This document shows positions 38,569-47,149 of a stretch of 64,000 nucleotides of DNA, piece after piece. Made by a program: the position numbers and the translations under genes. The notes under the pieces were generated by a model. It had not been told where the DNA came from and searched no databases. It saw nothing but the letters and a program-made list of their open reading frames with translations. Source of the stretch: Rhodohalobacter sp. 614A (GTDB taxonomy: Bacteria; Bacteroidota; Rhodothermia; Balneolales; Balneolaceae). The DNA lies in contig NZ_JAKEDS010000004.1 in assembly GCF_021462415.1 (NCBI RefSeq), forward strand, positions 1 to 64,000. The letters are read 5' to 3'. How positions within the stretch are numbered: the stretch's first letter is position 1; each line of letters starts with the position of its first letter.

Positions 38569-40308
38569 TTAGAGGTTTCCTTTTTCCATTTGATCAACGA
38601 TGTAATCCGATGTACGCCATGAAAGCGCCATAATTGTCCATGTAGGGTTTTTATCTGCCTGAGACACAAAACTTCCGGCATCCACCACAAAGAGGTTTTC
38701 GCATTCGTGAGCCTGTGAATAACTGTTTAATACGGAAGTAGACGGATCATCACCCATTCGCGTGGTTCCCACCTCGTGGATAATTCTTCCCGGTGCTGCC
38801 AATCCATAATCCGTATCCGGCCCCGGTTTGTCTCCGAGTAAAATGGCTCCCATATTTGTCAGGATTTCTTCAAATGTATCCTGCATATGTTTCGCCTGAT
38901 TTATTTCGTGCTCGCTCCAGGTATAGTTAAATCGCAGTACCGGAATTCCATACTTGTCCACCGTATCGGGATCGATTTCACAGTAGTTATCGTATCGAGC
39001 GATACACTCACCCCGTCCGGACATACCCACCGAAGAGCCGTATAATCTTCTGATATCCTGCTTCAGGCTTTTTCCATATCCTCCATTGGGCGATGGATTT
39101 CCAAACTCATCTTTGACGTACTGACGGGCGCTGTCCATTCCAAAACCTGTTCCGTACATCGGCATACCCATCCCTCCCCAATATTCTATGTGATACCCTC
39201 GGGGAAAATCGAGCTTGGAATTATCGCCCCACCAGGGCGTATAAACGTGAAGGCCGCCAACGCCATCTTCATTATACCTCTGGCGGTCAATCATCTCAGG
39301 CATAATTGCAGATCTTGAAGCACCCGTTGAATCATGAAGATAACGCCCTACAACGCCGCTGCCATTTGCCAGTCCATCCGGATGTTGGGTTGATTTAGAG
39401 TTCAATAAAATTCGAGCGGTCTCACATGCAGAAGCTCCCAGAACAACAGTTCGGGCTTTTACCTGATACTCCTTCATGTCTTCCTTGTTGATGTAGATCA
39501 CACCCGTAGCCAGTCCGTCACCGTTTGTGGTTACTTCGCGGACCATAGCATTTGTGTAGAGCTCTACTTTGCCACGTTCCATTGCAGGCTGAACAAGACA
39601 CGTTCCTGCAGAAAAATCGGCATATGCATTGCAAGCCCGGTTACACTGACTGCAATAAAAACAAGCTCCCCTTCTGTCACTTACACGCCGGGTAAGTATC
39701 GACAATCGTGAAGGAATAACCGGTATACCTACCCCTCGTGCGGCTTTTTGTACATACAATTCATGAAGCCTCGGTTTTGGCGGAGGGAGAAAAAACCCAT
39801 CCGGGTCATTTGGAAGACCTTCGTTTGTACCAAAAACCCCGATCATTTTATCTACCTGGTCATAATACGGACTAATATCATCGTAGCTGATCGGCCAGTT
39901 TTCGCCCAATCCGTCAACGTCTTTCTTTTTGAAATCCATCGGGCCAAAACGGAGTGAAATTCTTCCCCAGTGATTTGTTCTTCCTCCCAGCATCCGGGAC
40001 CGGAACCAATCGAATTGAGTTCCATTTTTCCGGGTATAAGGTTCCCCGTCAATTTCCCATCCACCCCAGGCTGCATCAAAATCGCCAAAATCACGAACAG
40101 TGCTGGCTCCCCGCCGGGGAGATTCCCACGGCCATCTCAATTGTGTTCTGTATTCTTCCTGGGCGGGATCAAAATAACCGCCGGCTTCCAAAACGGCGAC
40201 AGACAGTCCGGCCTCGGCTAAAATTCGCGCGGCCATCCCTCCTCCGGCCCCCGATCCTACTATTGCTACATCATATTTATCTCCGGAAGACTGGATTTGA
40301 AAACTCAT
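38569..40308 (-). CDS. GMC-family FAD-dependent dehydrogenase (large subunit)
   Basis: 579 residues. The FAD-binding Rossmann motif VAIVGSGAGGGMAARILAEAG lies near residue 14, GRTNHWGRISLRF further on, and a GMC C-terminal domain ends with HEVGTTRMGDDPSTSVL and DAGSFVSQADKNPTWTIMAL. CxxCxxxC clusters near 240 (ACFYCSQCNRAC) recall gluconate and 2-keto-gluconate dehydrogenase large subunits. With the subunit 3 gene it would oxidise a sugar or polyol and feed electrons to the respiratory chain. The start at 40308 (MSFQIQSSG) is preferred to an upstream Met. Confidence 0.9.
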   Translation of the reverse strand: MSFQIQSSGDKYDVAIVGSGAGGGMAARILAEAGLSVAVLEAGGYFDPAQEEYRTQLRWPWESPRRGASTVRDFGDFDAAWGGWEIDGEPYTRKNGTQFDWFRSRMLGGRTNHWGRISLRFGPMDFKKKDVDGLGENWPISYDDISPYYDQVDKMIGVFGTNEGLPNDPDGFFLPPPKPRLHELYVQKAARGVGIPVIPSRLSILTRRVSDRRGACFYCSQCNRACNAYADFSAGTCLVQPAMERGKVELYTNAMVREVTTNGDGLATGVIYINKEDMKEYQVKARTVVLGASACETARILLNSKSTQHPDGLANGSGVVGRYLHDSTGASRSAIMPEMIDRQRYNEDGVGGLHVYTPWWGDNSKLDFPRGYHIEYWGGMGMPMYGTGFGMDSARQYVKDEFGNPSPNGGYGKSLKQDIRRLYGSSVGMSGRGECIARYDNYCEIDPDTVDKYGIPVLRFNYTWSEHEINQAKHMQDTFEEILTNMGAILLGDKPGPDTDYGLAAPGRIIHEVGTTRMGDDPSTSVLNSYSQAHECENLFVVDAGSFVSQADKNPTWTIMALSWRTSDYIVDQMEKGNL

Positions 40309-40464
40309 AAGAACTGTCCTTGAATTAATTTCTGATAACAATATCTGACACGCCCGACACATTACAATTTTTTCGCTAAAAACTGAAACCGTTTTCAGAA
40401 AAATGGAAGCGGTACCTGTTTGGAGTTGTCGCAAAGATGTTTTGCAGCTTTTTTCCTAAGACTA

Positions 40465-40495
40465 TTGACTCATCACAATATGATCTCTATTTTTA
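40465..40495 (+). promoter_or_regulatory. Candidate promoter of the ars genes
   Basis: TTG at 40465-40467 and TATTTTTA at 40488-40495 are 20 bases apart, one mismatch from the Bacteroidetes -33/-7 pattern. The -7 element abuts the ArsR operator, so bound ArsR would block RNA polymerase. Confidence 0.45.
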
Positions 40496-40511
40496 ATCGT
40501 AAAATTACGAT
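40496..40511. promoter_or_regulatory. ArsR operator (inverted repeat)
   Basis: ATCGTAA-AA-TTACGAT is a perfect 7-bp inverted repeat with a 2-base spacer, ending 9 bases before the arsR ATG. A further half-site ATACGAT overlaps just downstream. Position and AT-rich dyad fit an ArsR/SmtB operator. Confidence 0.65.
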
Positions 40512-40519
40512 ATACGATT

Positions 40520-40852
40520 ATGGCGATTACAAAAGCACAACTTTTTAACGAAAACCAGATTAAAACGGCCGAGTTTGCAAAAGCTCTCGGGCATCCAGCC
40601 CGAATTGCTATACTTGAAATACTTGCCAAACGCGATACTTGTATTTGCGGCGATATCACCGATCAACTTCCCCTCGCCCAATCTACAGTGTCCCAACATC
40701 TGAAAGCACTGAAATCTGCCGGCATTATTAAGGGTGAAATTGATGGCGTACGAACCTGTTATTGTTTGGATGAAGAAAACCTGGCCGGACTAAAAACCAT
40801 TTTAGAAACTTTTTTAACAAATTTAACCACTCAAAATTCAAGCTGCTGTTAA
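40520..40852 (+). CDS. arsR: ArsR-family metalloregulator
   Basis: 110-residue winged-helix repressor that leaves DNA when As(III)/Sb(III) binds. The DNA-binding helix-turn-helix is AQSTVSQHLKALKSAGII. Cysteines Cys41 and Cys43 (TCICGDI) sit in the alpha3 position used for arsenic in ArsR, with more cysteines in RTCYCLD and the terminal SSCC. It lies just behind a dyad operator and is the first gene of an arsenic operon, with arsM 1 base after its stop. Confidence 0.9.
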   Translation: MAITKAQLFNENQIKTAEFAKALGHPARIAILEILAKRDTCICGDITDQLPLAQSTVSQHLKALKSAGIIKGEIDGVRTCYCLDEENLAGLKTILETFLTNLTTQNSSCC

Positions 40853-40853
40853 T

Positions 40854-41762
40854 ATGAAAACAAGACCCAAATCTCCGGAAGAACTCAAAGAAACCGTTCG
40901 ACAAAAGTACAGTCAGATCAGTGATCAGGGGAAAGACTACAACGCCCGAAGCTGTTGTGGTGCAGGCGGTGAATCTACAAAAGTGTACAACATCATGACG
41001 GATGATTACAGTGAACTGGAGGGATATAATGCCGATGCTGATCTTGGCCTTGGATGCGGACTCCCGACCCAGTTTGCAAAAATCAAAAAGGGAGATACGG
41101 TCATAGATCTTGGATCAGGAGCCGGTAATGATTGCTTTGTAGCCCGGCACGAAACAGGCTCTGAGGGAAAAGTTATCGGGATTGATTTCACAGAACCGAT
41201 GATTCATAAAGCCCGGCAAAATGCCGAAAAGCTTGGCTTTAACAACGTGGAGTTTCGCTTTGGGGATATTGAAGACATGCCGGTTTCTGATAACATAGCT
41301 GATGTTATTGTAAGTAATTGTGTGCTGAACCTGGTACCTAATAAGCCGAAGGTATTCTCTGAAATGCACCGTGTGTTAAAGCCCGGCGGACATTTCAGCA
41401 TCTCCGATATTGTATTGGAAGGAGATCTTCCCGCAGCCCTGCAAAATGATGCAGAAATGTACGCCGGATGTGTGGCCGGAGCGATTCAAAAAGACGAGTA
41501 TCTTGGGCTTATCCGTAATGCAGGTTTTGAAAATATCACCCTTCAAAAAGAGAAACCGATTGAACTTCCGGAGGATATTCTCAGCCAATACCTGGATGAA
41601 GATGAAATCGCGGAGTTTAATACGGGCAGTGTTGGCATCTACAGTATCACCGTGTTTGCACAAAAATCCGGATCATCGGAGCGATTCGCCCTAAAAGATG
41701 AGGCTGAGGTTTCGGCGGATTCAGAATCAGGCTGCTGTACTCCCGGTTCCGGTTGCTGCTAA
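40854..41762 (+). CDS. arsM: Arsenite S-adenosylmethionine methyltransferase
   Basis: Methylates As(III) to methylated, partly volatile species using AdoMet. AdoMet-binding motif DLGSGAGNDC at about 85-94. The conserved arsenic-binding cysteines are visible: Cys34/35 (ARSCCG), Cys68 (GLGCGLPTQ), Cys156 (SNCVLNL) and Cys206 (AGCVAGA). The C-terminus carries extra cysteine pairs (SGCCTPGSGCC). At 302 residues this is the usual bacterial size. It is translated right after arsR. Confidence 0.93.
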   Translation: MKTRPKSPEELKETVRQKYSQISDQGKDYNARSCCGAGGESTKVYNIMTDDYSELEGYNADADLGLGCGLPTQFAKIKKGDTVIDLGSGAGNDCFVARHETGSEGKVIGIDFTEPMIHKARQNAEKLGFNNVEFRFGDIEDMPVSDNIADVIVSNCVLNLVPNKPKVFSEMHRVLKPGGHFSISDIVLEGDLPAALQNDAEMYAGCVAGAIQKDEYLGLIRNAGFENITLQKEKPIELPEDILSQYLDEDEIAEFNTGSVGIYSITVFAQKSGSSERFALKDEAEVSADSESGCCTPGSGCC

Positions 41763-41787
41763 AATCCAATCCACAAAACATTCCGAT

Positions 41788-41827
41788 ATGGCAGGGACAA
41801 TTCATGGATTGCCCCTGCCATGAATTG
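41788..41827 (+). other. Two mutually exclusive hairpins between arsM and arsC
   Basis: Hairpin 1 pairs ATGGCAGGG (41788-41796) with CCCTGCCAT (41813-41821), and CAAT/ATTG extends it. Hairpin 2 pairs CAATTCATGG (41798-41807) with CCATGAATTG (41818-41827), 10 perfect pairs. They share bases, so only one can form at a time. No T-run follows, so a plain terminator is unlikely; an mRNA-processing or attenuator-like role is possible. Confidence 0.5.
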
Positions 41828-41841
41828 CTTCCAACACAAAC

Positions 41842-42453
41842 ATGTATCAAAAATTAAAAGCATATATCTCAGAATTGGAATCCGGTTTTGATTCCATTCC
41901 AACATCCCGGAAGGAAGAATTGAAGAAAACGGCTGATTATATCCACAGCAAATTAGAAGATCATAAAACCGCAAAACTTAACTTTATCTGTACCCATAAC
42001 AGCCGGAGGAGTCACCTCGCCCAGATTTGGACAGCTGTTGCGGCATCTCAATACGGCATTGGAAATGTTGAAACATTCTCCGGGGGAACGGAAGCCACTG
42101 CCTTTAACCCGAGAGCTGTGGCGGCTTTGGAACGCGCCGGCTTCAGGGTAGAAAACCCGGGAGGAGACAATCCTGAATACCAAGTGTATTTTCACGAAAA
42201 AGCTGAACCGTTGACCTGTTTTTCCAAGACATTTGACGATCCGCTAAATCCCCAAAAAGAATTTGCCGCTGTGATGACCTGCTCCGATGCCGACGAGAAT
42301 TGTCCGTTTGTGCCGGGAGCAGAATTTCGAATTCCGATTACTTACCGAGATCCCAAAGAATCAGACGGAACAGAACAGGAAACAGACATCTATGATGAAC
42401 GCTGTAAACAGATTGCGGCAGAAATGTTTTATATGATGAGCCTGGTCAACTGA
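41842..42453 (+). CDS. arsC: Arsenate reductase/low-molecular-weight phosphatase-like protein
   Basis: 203 residues. The N-terminal region adds about 45 helical residues before the LMW-PTPase fold. The P-loop is CTHNSRRS (Cys50 to Ser57), the CxxNxxRS form seen in thioredoxin-linked arsenate reductases and relatives. A second Cys pair lies in the C-terminal half (TCSDADENC), a plausible redox relay. It would reduce As(V) to As(III) for methylation by ArsM or efflux by the ACR3 pump that follows. A gene of this type without arsenate activity cannot be excluded. Confidence 0.8.
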   Translation: MYQKLKAYISELESGFDSIPTSRKEELKKTADYIHSKLEDHKTAKLNFICTHNSRRSHLAQIWTAVAASQYGIGNVETFSGGTEATAFNPRAVAALERAGFRVENPGGDNPEYQVYFHEKAEPLTCFSKTFDDPLNPQKEFAAVMTCSDADENCPFVPGAEFRIPITYRDPKESDGTEQETDIYDERCKQIAAEMFYMMSLVN

Positions 42454-42562
42454 ATTAAAACCGATAGTTTACAAGCCAAGTATGAATATCAAGAATGAAT
42501 TGGTTCCCTGCGGTTAAACAATTGTAACAAACGTGAATACTTTATCGAGCTTTTAAATATTT

Positions 42563-43606
42563 ATGATGGCTGAATCAAAAAAACGGATGGACTTTTTTGA
42601 AAGGTATCTCACGCTATGGGTGCTTCTCTGTATCGGAATTGGAATTGGAGTGGGTTTTTTAGCGGAAGATTCCATTGAATTCATCAGCCACTGGGAGATC
42701 TACAGAGTCAATATTCCGGTAGCCATTCTAATCTGGCTGATGATTTACCCGATGATGTTACAGGTCGATTTCGCCTCCTTAAAGGAGATTGGAAAATCTC
42801 CAAAAGGAGTTGTCTGGACCGTAATTATCAACTGGGCTATCAAGCCTTTTACAATGGCCTTTTTTGCATGGATCTTTTTTCAGCAAATCTATTCGGCCTG
42901 GCTGAGCCCTGAAATGGCCGATCAGTATATTGCAGGAGCCATTTTATTGGGCGCCGCACCTTGTACAGCCATGGTGTTCGTCTGGTCATATTTATCGGAC
43001 GGCGACCCCAACTACACGCTTGTCCAAGTATCGGTTAATGACTTATTAATTCTTATTCTGTTTATCCCGATTGTAGGATTACTATTGGGCATCACAGATA
43101 TTACCATTCCCTACGAAACCCTGGCGGTTTCAGTCATTGTCTTTGTGGTAATTCCGCTTGTAGCCGGGTATATCACACACAAAATTGCCATAAACCGTAA
43201 AGGCGAGGAGTGGTATACAAAAACATTTCTGCCCAAATTTAAGCCGGTTTCCATTTCTGCATTACTCATCACCCTGATCCTTCTGTTTGCATACCAGGGC
43301 GAACGTATTATTGCTCAGCCTATGGATATTGTACTGATTGCCATCCCTCTCATGATTCAGACGTATTTCATATTTGTCTTAGCCTGGTATGGCGGACGAT
43401 GGATTGGGTTGCCCTACCAAGTGTGTGCCCCGGGTTCTATGATTGGGGCCAGCAACTTTTTCGAGCTTGCCGTTGCCGTGGCTATTGCACTGTTCGGGCT
43501 ACAATCGGGAGCCGCGTTGGTAACCGTGGTTGGAGTGCTAATTGAAGTCCCGGTGATGCTTTCTCTTGTCCGATTCGCTAATCATCAGAGAGCATCTTAC
43601 AATTAA
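42563..43606 (+). CDS. acr3: ACR3-type arsenite efflux pump
   Basis: 347-residue inner-membrane As(III) exporter of the bile/arsenite/riboflavin transporter superfamily, about 10 helices. The key motif with the essential Cys is GAAPCTAMVFVWSYL, followed by VNDLLILILFIPIVG; the C-terminal GASNFFELAVAVAIALFG is also typical. It is the last gene of the arsR-arsM-arsC-acr3 run and ends overlapping the convergent aquaporin gene by 4 bases. Confidence 0.94.
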   Translation: MMAESKKRMDFFERYLTLWVLLCIGIGIGVGFLAEDSIEFISHWEIYRVNIPVAILIWLMIYPMMLQVDFASLKEIGKSPKGVVWTVIINWAIKPFTMAFFAWIFFQQIYSAWLSPEMADQYIAGAILLGAAPCTAMVFVWSYLSDGDPNYTLVQVSVNDLLILILFIPIVGLLLGITDITIPYETLAVSVIVFVVIPLVAGYITHKIAINRKGEEWYTKTFLPKFKPVSISALLITLILLFAYQGERIIAQPMDIVLIAIPLMIQTYFIFVLAWYGGRWIGLPYQVCAPGSMIGASNFFELAVAVAIALFGLQSGAALVTVVGVLIEVPVMLSLVRFANHQRASYN

Positions 43607-44367
43607 AAAAGAAGGTACAATCCCGCGGCAAGAGCGGCACCCACAATCGGCGCTATAACCGGAACCCATGCATAGGCCCAATCGCTGTTTCCTTTATGAG
43701 GAAGCGGCAGAATGGCGTGGGCAATGCGCGGCCCGAGATCCCGTGCCGGATTGATGGCATAGCCTGTGGGACCTCCCAAAGCCAAACCTATTCCCAACAC
43801 CAGGAGCCCCACCGGAAGTGCAGAAAGAGCGCCGAGTCCAAAACCAACTTCTTGTCCCTCAATCACAATTGAAGAGAGTAACTCTCCATTCACATCCACA
43901 AAACCGGGAGATGCCAGATAAAGTATTGCGTAAATAAGAATGAATGTTCCGATAACCTCCGTTACAAAATTCCAGGAGTAATTCCTGATTTCAGGAGCCG
44001 TGGAAAAAACAGCCAGGTTCAGGCCTTCATCATCGGTAGCCGCAAAATGATCTTTGTAAGCCAGCCAAACCAATACAGCGCCTAAAAAAGCGCCCACAGT
44101 TTGTGCAAGGATGTAGGGGATGACCAATCCCCACTCAAATAATCCCGCAATAGCCAAACCAACCGTAACTGCCGGATTGATATGAGCTCCGCTGAATTGC
44201 CCCATGGTAAATACGGCGATAAAAACTCCCATACCCCAACCCCAGGTGATGACAATCCAGCCGCTGCCGTTTCCCTTTGTTTTGTTGAGTATTACATTGG
44301 CAACAACACCGCCTCCAAATAATATGAGTATTGCCGTTCCGATAATTTCTGCAATGATAGGTGACAT
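43603..44367 (-). CDS. Aquaglyceroporin (MIP family)
   Basis: 254-residue channel with two NPA boxes, GAHINPAVTVGL and GYAINPARDLGPR, the Asp after the second box being the glycerol-facilitator type. In several bacteria a MIP channel in ars clusters (AqpS) passes uncharged As(OH)3 out of the cell; convergence with acr3 and overlap of the two ends make that likely here. It could instead be a plain glycerol facilitator, as no glpK is nearby. Confidence 0.9.
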   Translation of the reverse strand: MSPIIAEIIGTAILILFGGGVVANVILNKTKGNGSGWIVITWGWGMGVFIAVFTMGQFSGAHINPAVTVGLAIAGLFEWGLVIPYILAQTVGAFLGAVLVWLAYKDHFAATDDEGLNLAVFSTAPEIRNYSWNFVTEVIGTFILIYAILYLASPGFVDVNGELLSSIVIEGQEVGFGLGALSALPVGLLVLGIGLALGGPTGYAINPARDLGPRIAHAILPLPHKGNSDWAYAWVPVIAPIVGAALAAGLYLLF

Positions 44368-44553
44368 AGTCGATTCATTAAGTTTTGTGGTCCATCAAAC
44401 CGGAGCAACCATTCTATAACATTCAAAAAACTTGTTATCAGTCATCATTCAGAAAATCCTTTCTGATCGGCTCCTTGTTCTGTTATGGTATTTTTGAACA
44501 TGAAATAAAAAAGCAGAAAAAACCGTGAATAGCAATAGAGGAAGTGACCTAAA

Positions 44554-44597
44554 TCCCTCCCTATTTCATTGAAAAAGAACCAATGAACAAGGAGGGA
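44554..44597. repeat. Two-part palindromic hairpin
   Basis: TCCCTCC (44554-44560) pairs with GGAGGGA (44591-44597); inside it TTCATTG (44565-44571) pairs with CAATGAA (44581-44587) around a 9-base loop. The structure stands alone between the aquaporin and the GIY-YIG gene and may be a small mobile palindrome or terminator. Confidence 0.5.
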
Positions 44598-44629
44598 CTT
44601 CTAATACTCCCCTTCTTTATGTCGATCTT

Positions 44630-45589
44630 TTACGGCATAGGGAAGAGGCCGGGGGATGGGTCCTTACCTTTAATTTTAGTCATCAAATCATCCAGTTCAT
44701 GTTGATGAATCAGATGGGATTTCGGATTCGGGATTGATTCACGCATCATTCGATATCTTTCAAGATTTCGTTGAAAAAATCCGGACAAAATTTCTGTACT
44801 CTCATCTAAAAATGTTTTTGTAAAAAGAGAATCATCTGCTATGGAAATCCTTGTCCGTAAATAATCGACAATTTCGAATGAATCTCCCAGGAACCAATCA
44901 TTCAGCATATCTGTCAGTTGATCTTTTTTCAGGGATGATTTCTCAGAAACAGGAAAATAAAACCGCATCGGAGTCAGATTTCTACTTAACTGGACCGGAA
45001 GATAATGGGGTGAGACGGATTCATATTCTGCCATCCAAAGTAGTTGGAGCAATGCTCCCAAAGAGGTTCGGACAATTCTGTGGCCTTTAAAACAGCCATA
45101 AATCTTCTTCTCCACATTTTGTTCAAAAGGTGGATGCAGTTCCCGATAAAGTGGTTTATCAGAATCAGGGTAAAGATTACCCGACGGATTCATAGAAAGC
45201 CCAAACGTCAATCCAGATTGATGTTCCTGAATTGTAATGAAATAGTAGGTTTCCGTATGCTTATTGGCATAATTGAATTCCGGACGATGTTCGCGAATCC
45301 AGTAATTTTCGCACAGAATTGCTTCGTGTTCTGACTCCAGGATGTCATATTCAATCCGATGAATCTTGCTGATCATGGCCGCTTCTTTCCGGGAGGTTTT
45401 ACCAGGTTTGGCCCGTTTATAGGAGAATAGCCGCCGTCTGAGATTTTTGGCTTTGCCCACGTACAGAAGCAACTCATTCTCATCATAGAATCGATAAATG
45501 CCAGGCTCCTGCGGAATATCCTCAAAAATTTCTGGTCCTAGTTTTCGCTCCAGGAAAGGAAAGGTGTCAAAAAGGTCAGAAATATGCAT
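44630..45589 (-). CDS. GIY-YIG domain protein (UvrC-N-terminal-like nuclease)
   Basis: 319 residues. The N-terminal GIY-YIG nuclease domain (about 27-115) reads EPGIYRFYDENELLLYVGKAKNLRRRLFSYKR, close to the UvrC/Cho and DNA polymerase III epsilon-linked nucleases. The rest shows no UvrB-binding UVR motif or UvrC endonuclease domain, so it is a stand-alone Cho-like protein. It may incise damaged DNA; the exact role is unknown. Confidence 0.78.
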   Translation of the reverse strand: MHISDLFDTFPFLERKLGPEIFEDIPQEPGIYRFYDENELLLYVGKAKNLRRRLFSYKRAKPGKTSRKEAAMISKIHRIEYDILESEHEAILCENYWIREHRPEFNYANKHTETYYFITIQEHQSGLTFGLSMNPSGNLYPDSDKPLYRELHPPFEQNVEKKIYGCFKGHRIVRTSLGALLQLLWMAEYESVSPHYLPVQLSRNLTPMRFYFPVSEKSSLKKDQLTDMLNDWFLGDSFEIVDYLRTRISIADDSLFTKTFLDESTEILSGFFQRNLERYRMMRESIPNPKSHLIHQHELDDLMTKIKGKDPSPGLFPMP

Positions 45590-45680
45590 GCATTATGAAT
45601 TTGTTCGAGCTTTCTGAGAATAATAAAAGAGAATCATGACACCATGGTGACATCAATAATTTTTGGACTCAGACTTTTAA

Positions 45681-45735
45681 AAACCGCTAAGTGCGCTAAG
45701 ATTCGCGAAGCTTTTTTAGATGTCTTTGCGGTTGT
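45681..45735. repeat. Dispersed repeat, CGCTAAG family
   Basis: AACCGCTAAGTGCGCTAAG then GCGAAG ... CTTTGCGGTTG forms an imperfect inverted repeat. Related copies lie at 46192-46258, 58984-59057, 59508-59583 and 60735-60803, always between genes. Confidence 0.6.
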
Positions 45736-45743
45736 CCCAAACT

Positions 45744-46121
45744 CTATAAATTGTTGACGACTCTTCTAATTCCATTCTTAATGAGCGGAACATTAAAATG
45801 AATCAGAAATCCCAGTTTATTTCCTGATAGTTTAAGGTAGGTCAGAATTTGTGCTAAATGGATATCATTTAAACTATCGACAGCTTTAATTTCTATAATG
45901 ACATTTCTTTCAATCCACAGATCAATTCTATATCCACAGTCCAGCTTTACTTCCTCATAAACTACTGGCAATCCAACCTCAGACTCAACAAAAAGATCTG
46001 ATTTTCTTAGTTCGTATTTCAAACAAGCCTGATATGCAGACTCCAATAGTCCGGCACCCAAGTTTCTATGAACATGAAGTGCCGAATTGACAATTATCTT
46101 TCCAATTTCATTTTCTGTCAT
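45744..46121 (-). CDS. GxxExxY-family protein (predicted PD-(D/E)XK nuclease fold)
   Basis: 125-residue small protein with the name-giving motif GLLESAYQACLKYEL near residue 24, then GYRIDLWIERNVIIEIKAVD with the DxxExK-type catalytic triad and a C-terminal HLAQILTYLKLSG helix. Common in Bacteroidetes-related genomes, function not established. A related but decayed copy lies at 59066-59444. Confidence 0.88.
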   Translation of the reverse strand: MTENEIGKIIVNSALHVHRNLGAGLLESAYQACLKYELRKSDLFVESEVGLPVVYEEVKLDCGYRIDLWIERNVIIEIKAVDSLNDIHLAQILTYLKLSGNKLGFLIHFNVPLIKNGIRRVVNNL

Positions 46122-46191
46122 ACAGTAAACTTTTATAAGTATTAGCTATCTGTATGAACTAACAATATCAAATACCTTACAGAATTTGTTT

Positions 46192-46258
46192 TAACCGCTA
46201 AGGGCGCAACGTTTTTGGTAGACGCCTTTGCGATTCTTAGCGCTCTTTGCGGTTTATC
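46192..46258. repeat. Dispersed repeat, CGCTAAG family
   Basis: AACCGCTAAGGGCGCAACG ... CGATTCTTAGCGCTCTTTGCGGTT pairs end to end as an inverted repeat. It sits between the GxxExxY and cyclase genes. Confidence 0.6.
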
Positions 46259-46264
46259 AAAAAT

Positions 46265-47059
46265 CTACTCACTGATATGCGCCACAATCCTCAATGGCCC
46301 ACCACTGCCGTCTTTGATTTTCATGGGGAGAGCAATGATGTAAGCACCGGTTGTGGGCAGTTGATCCAGATTCGCCACGTTTTCAAATCCGGGAATATCG
46401 TGTTCAAAAAGAGTTTGATGGGTTTCGTAGAGCTCTGACTGACCATAATCCAAACTTGGTGTATCCAATCCAACTGCTTTTACATTTCGGTTTTCTACAA
46501 TCCATTGCGCCGCATCAGGGTGAATGCCCGGAAAACTAAGTTCAGAAAGGGCCTCCTCTCCCCTGTTGGCCGTTCCAAGATAGGCTTCCGCATCCGGCCA
46601 GTAGGCTCCCATTCCGGTATAAAAAAGCAGAATGGATCCTTCAGGAATCTGCCCGTGCTCCTGCTCCCATTCGGTGATATCCGAAGGCTGAATTTGATAA
46701 TCCCGATTTTGTGCTACAGGCTCAGTCACATCAATCACAACGGCATAACCGGTTAACTGGTCGATGCCGATCTCGTCCACCGTCTTACCCGTTTCGTAAA
46801 AATGAATGGGTGCATCCAGATGGGTCCCACCATGTTCGGCTGTAGATACTGTGAAAGCTTCGTAATAATATCCACCCTCCGTTTCTCCCACAAAAACAGT
46901 ATCTACCTTAAAGAGAGCTGATGTTGGCCAATAGAGTGTTTCATCGGAGTATTCATAGGTCAGATCAATCCAGGTTCCATCCTCCCAATTCATCTGTTCT
47001 ACTTTTGTGCAGGAAGCAAAAATCAAAAGAGCGACCAATAAAGAACAAGAAAATTTCAT
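46265..47059 (-). CDS. Cyclase/kynurenine-formamidase-like metal hydrolase, exported
   Basis: 264 residues. A lipoprotein-like signal (LLVALLIFASC) exports it. The metal motif HGGTHLDAPIHF (HxGTHxDxPxHF) is the signature of the cyclase (KynB-type) family, which opens or closes amide/lactone rings or hydrolyses formamides. Length is usual. The substrate cannot be read from context; neighbours are unrelated. Confidence 0.85.
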   Translation of the reverse strand: MKFSCSLLVALLIFASCTKVEQMNWEDGTWIDLTYEYSDETLYWPTSALFKVDTVFVGETEGGYYYEAFTVSTAEHGGTHLDAPIHFYETGKTVDEIGIDQLTGYAVVIDVTEPVAQNRDYQIQPSDITEWEQEHGQIPEGSILLFYTGMGAYWPDAEAYLGTANRGEEALSELSFPGIHPDAAQWIVENRNVKAVGLDTPSLDYGQSELYETHQTLFEHDIPGFENVANLDQLPTTGAYIIALPMKIKDGSGGPLRIVAHISE

Positions 47060-47149
47060 ATAAGTTATCCATTCATTTGAGGTTGATTCAATTAAGCAGA
47101 ATGCCAGGAAAGAGTAAAGCAGTTCTTTTAAATTTGTTCGGGAGTTGTT

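Noticed and set aside
38569-40434. Longer GMC dehydrogenase start at 40434
   Set aside because: The extra 42 residues lack similarity to the family and extend into the upstream spacer before arsR; MSFQIQSSG at 40308 fits the FAD motif position.
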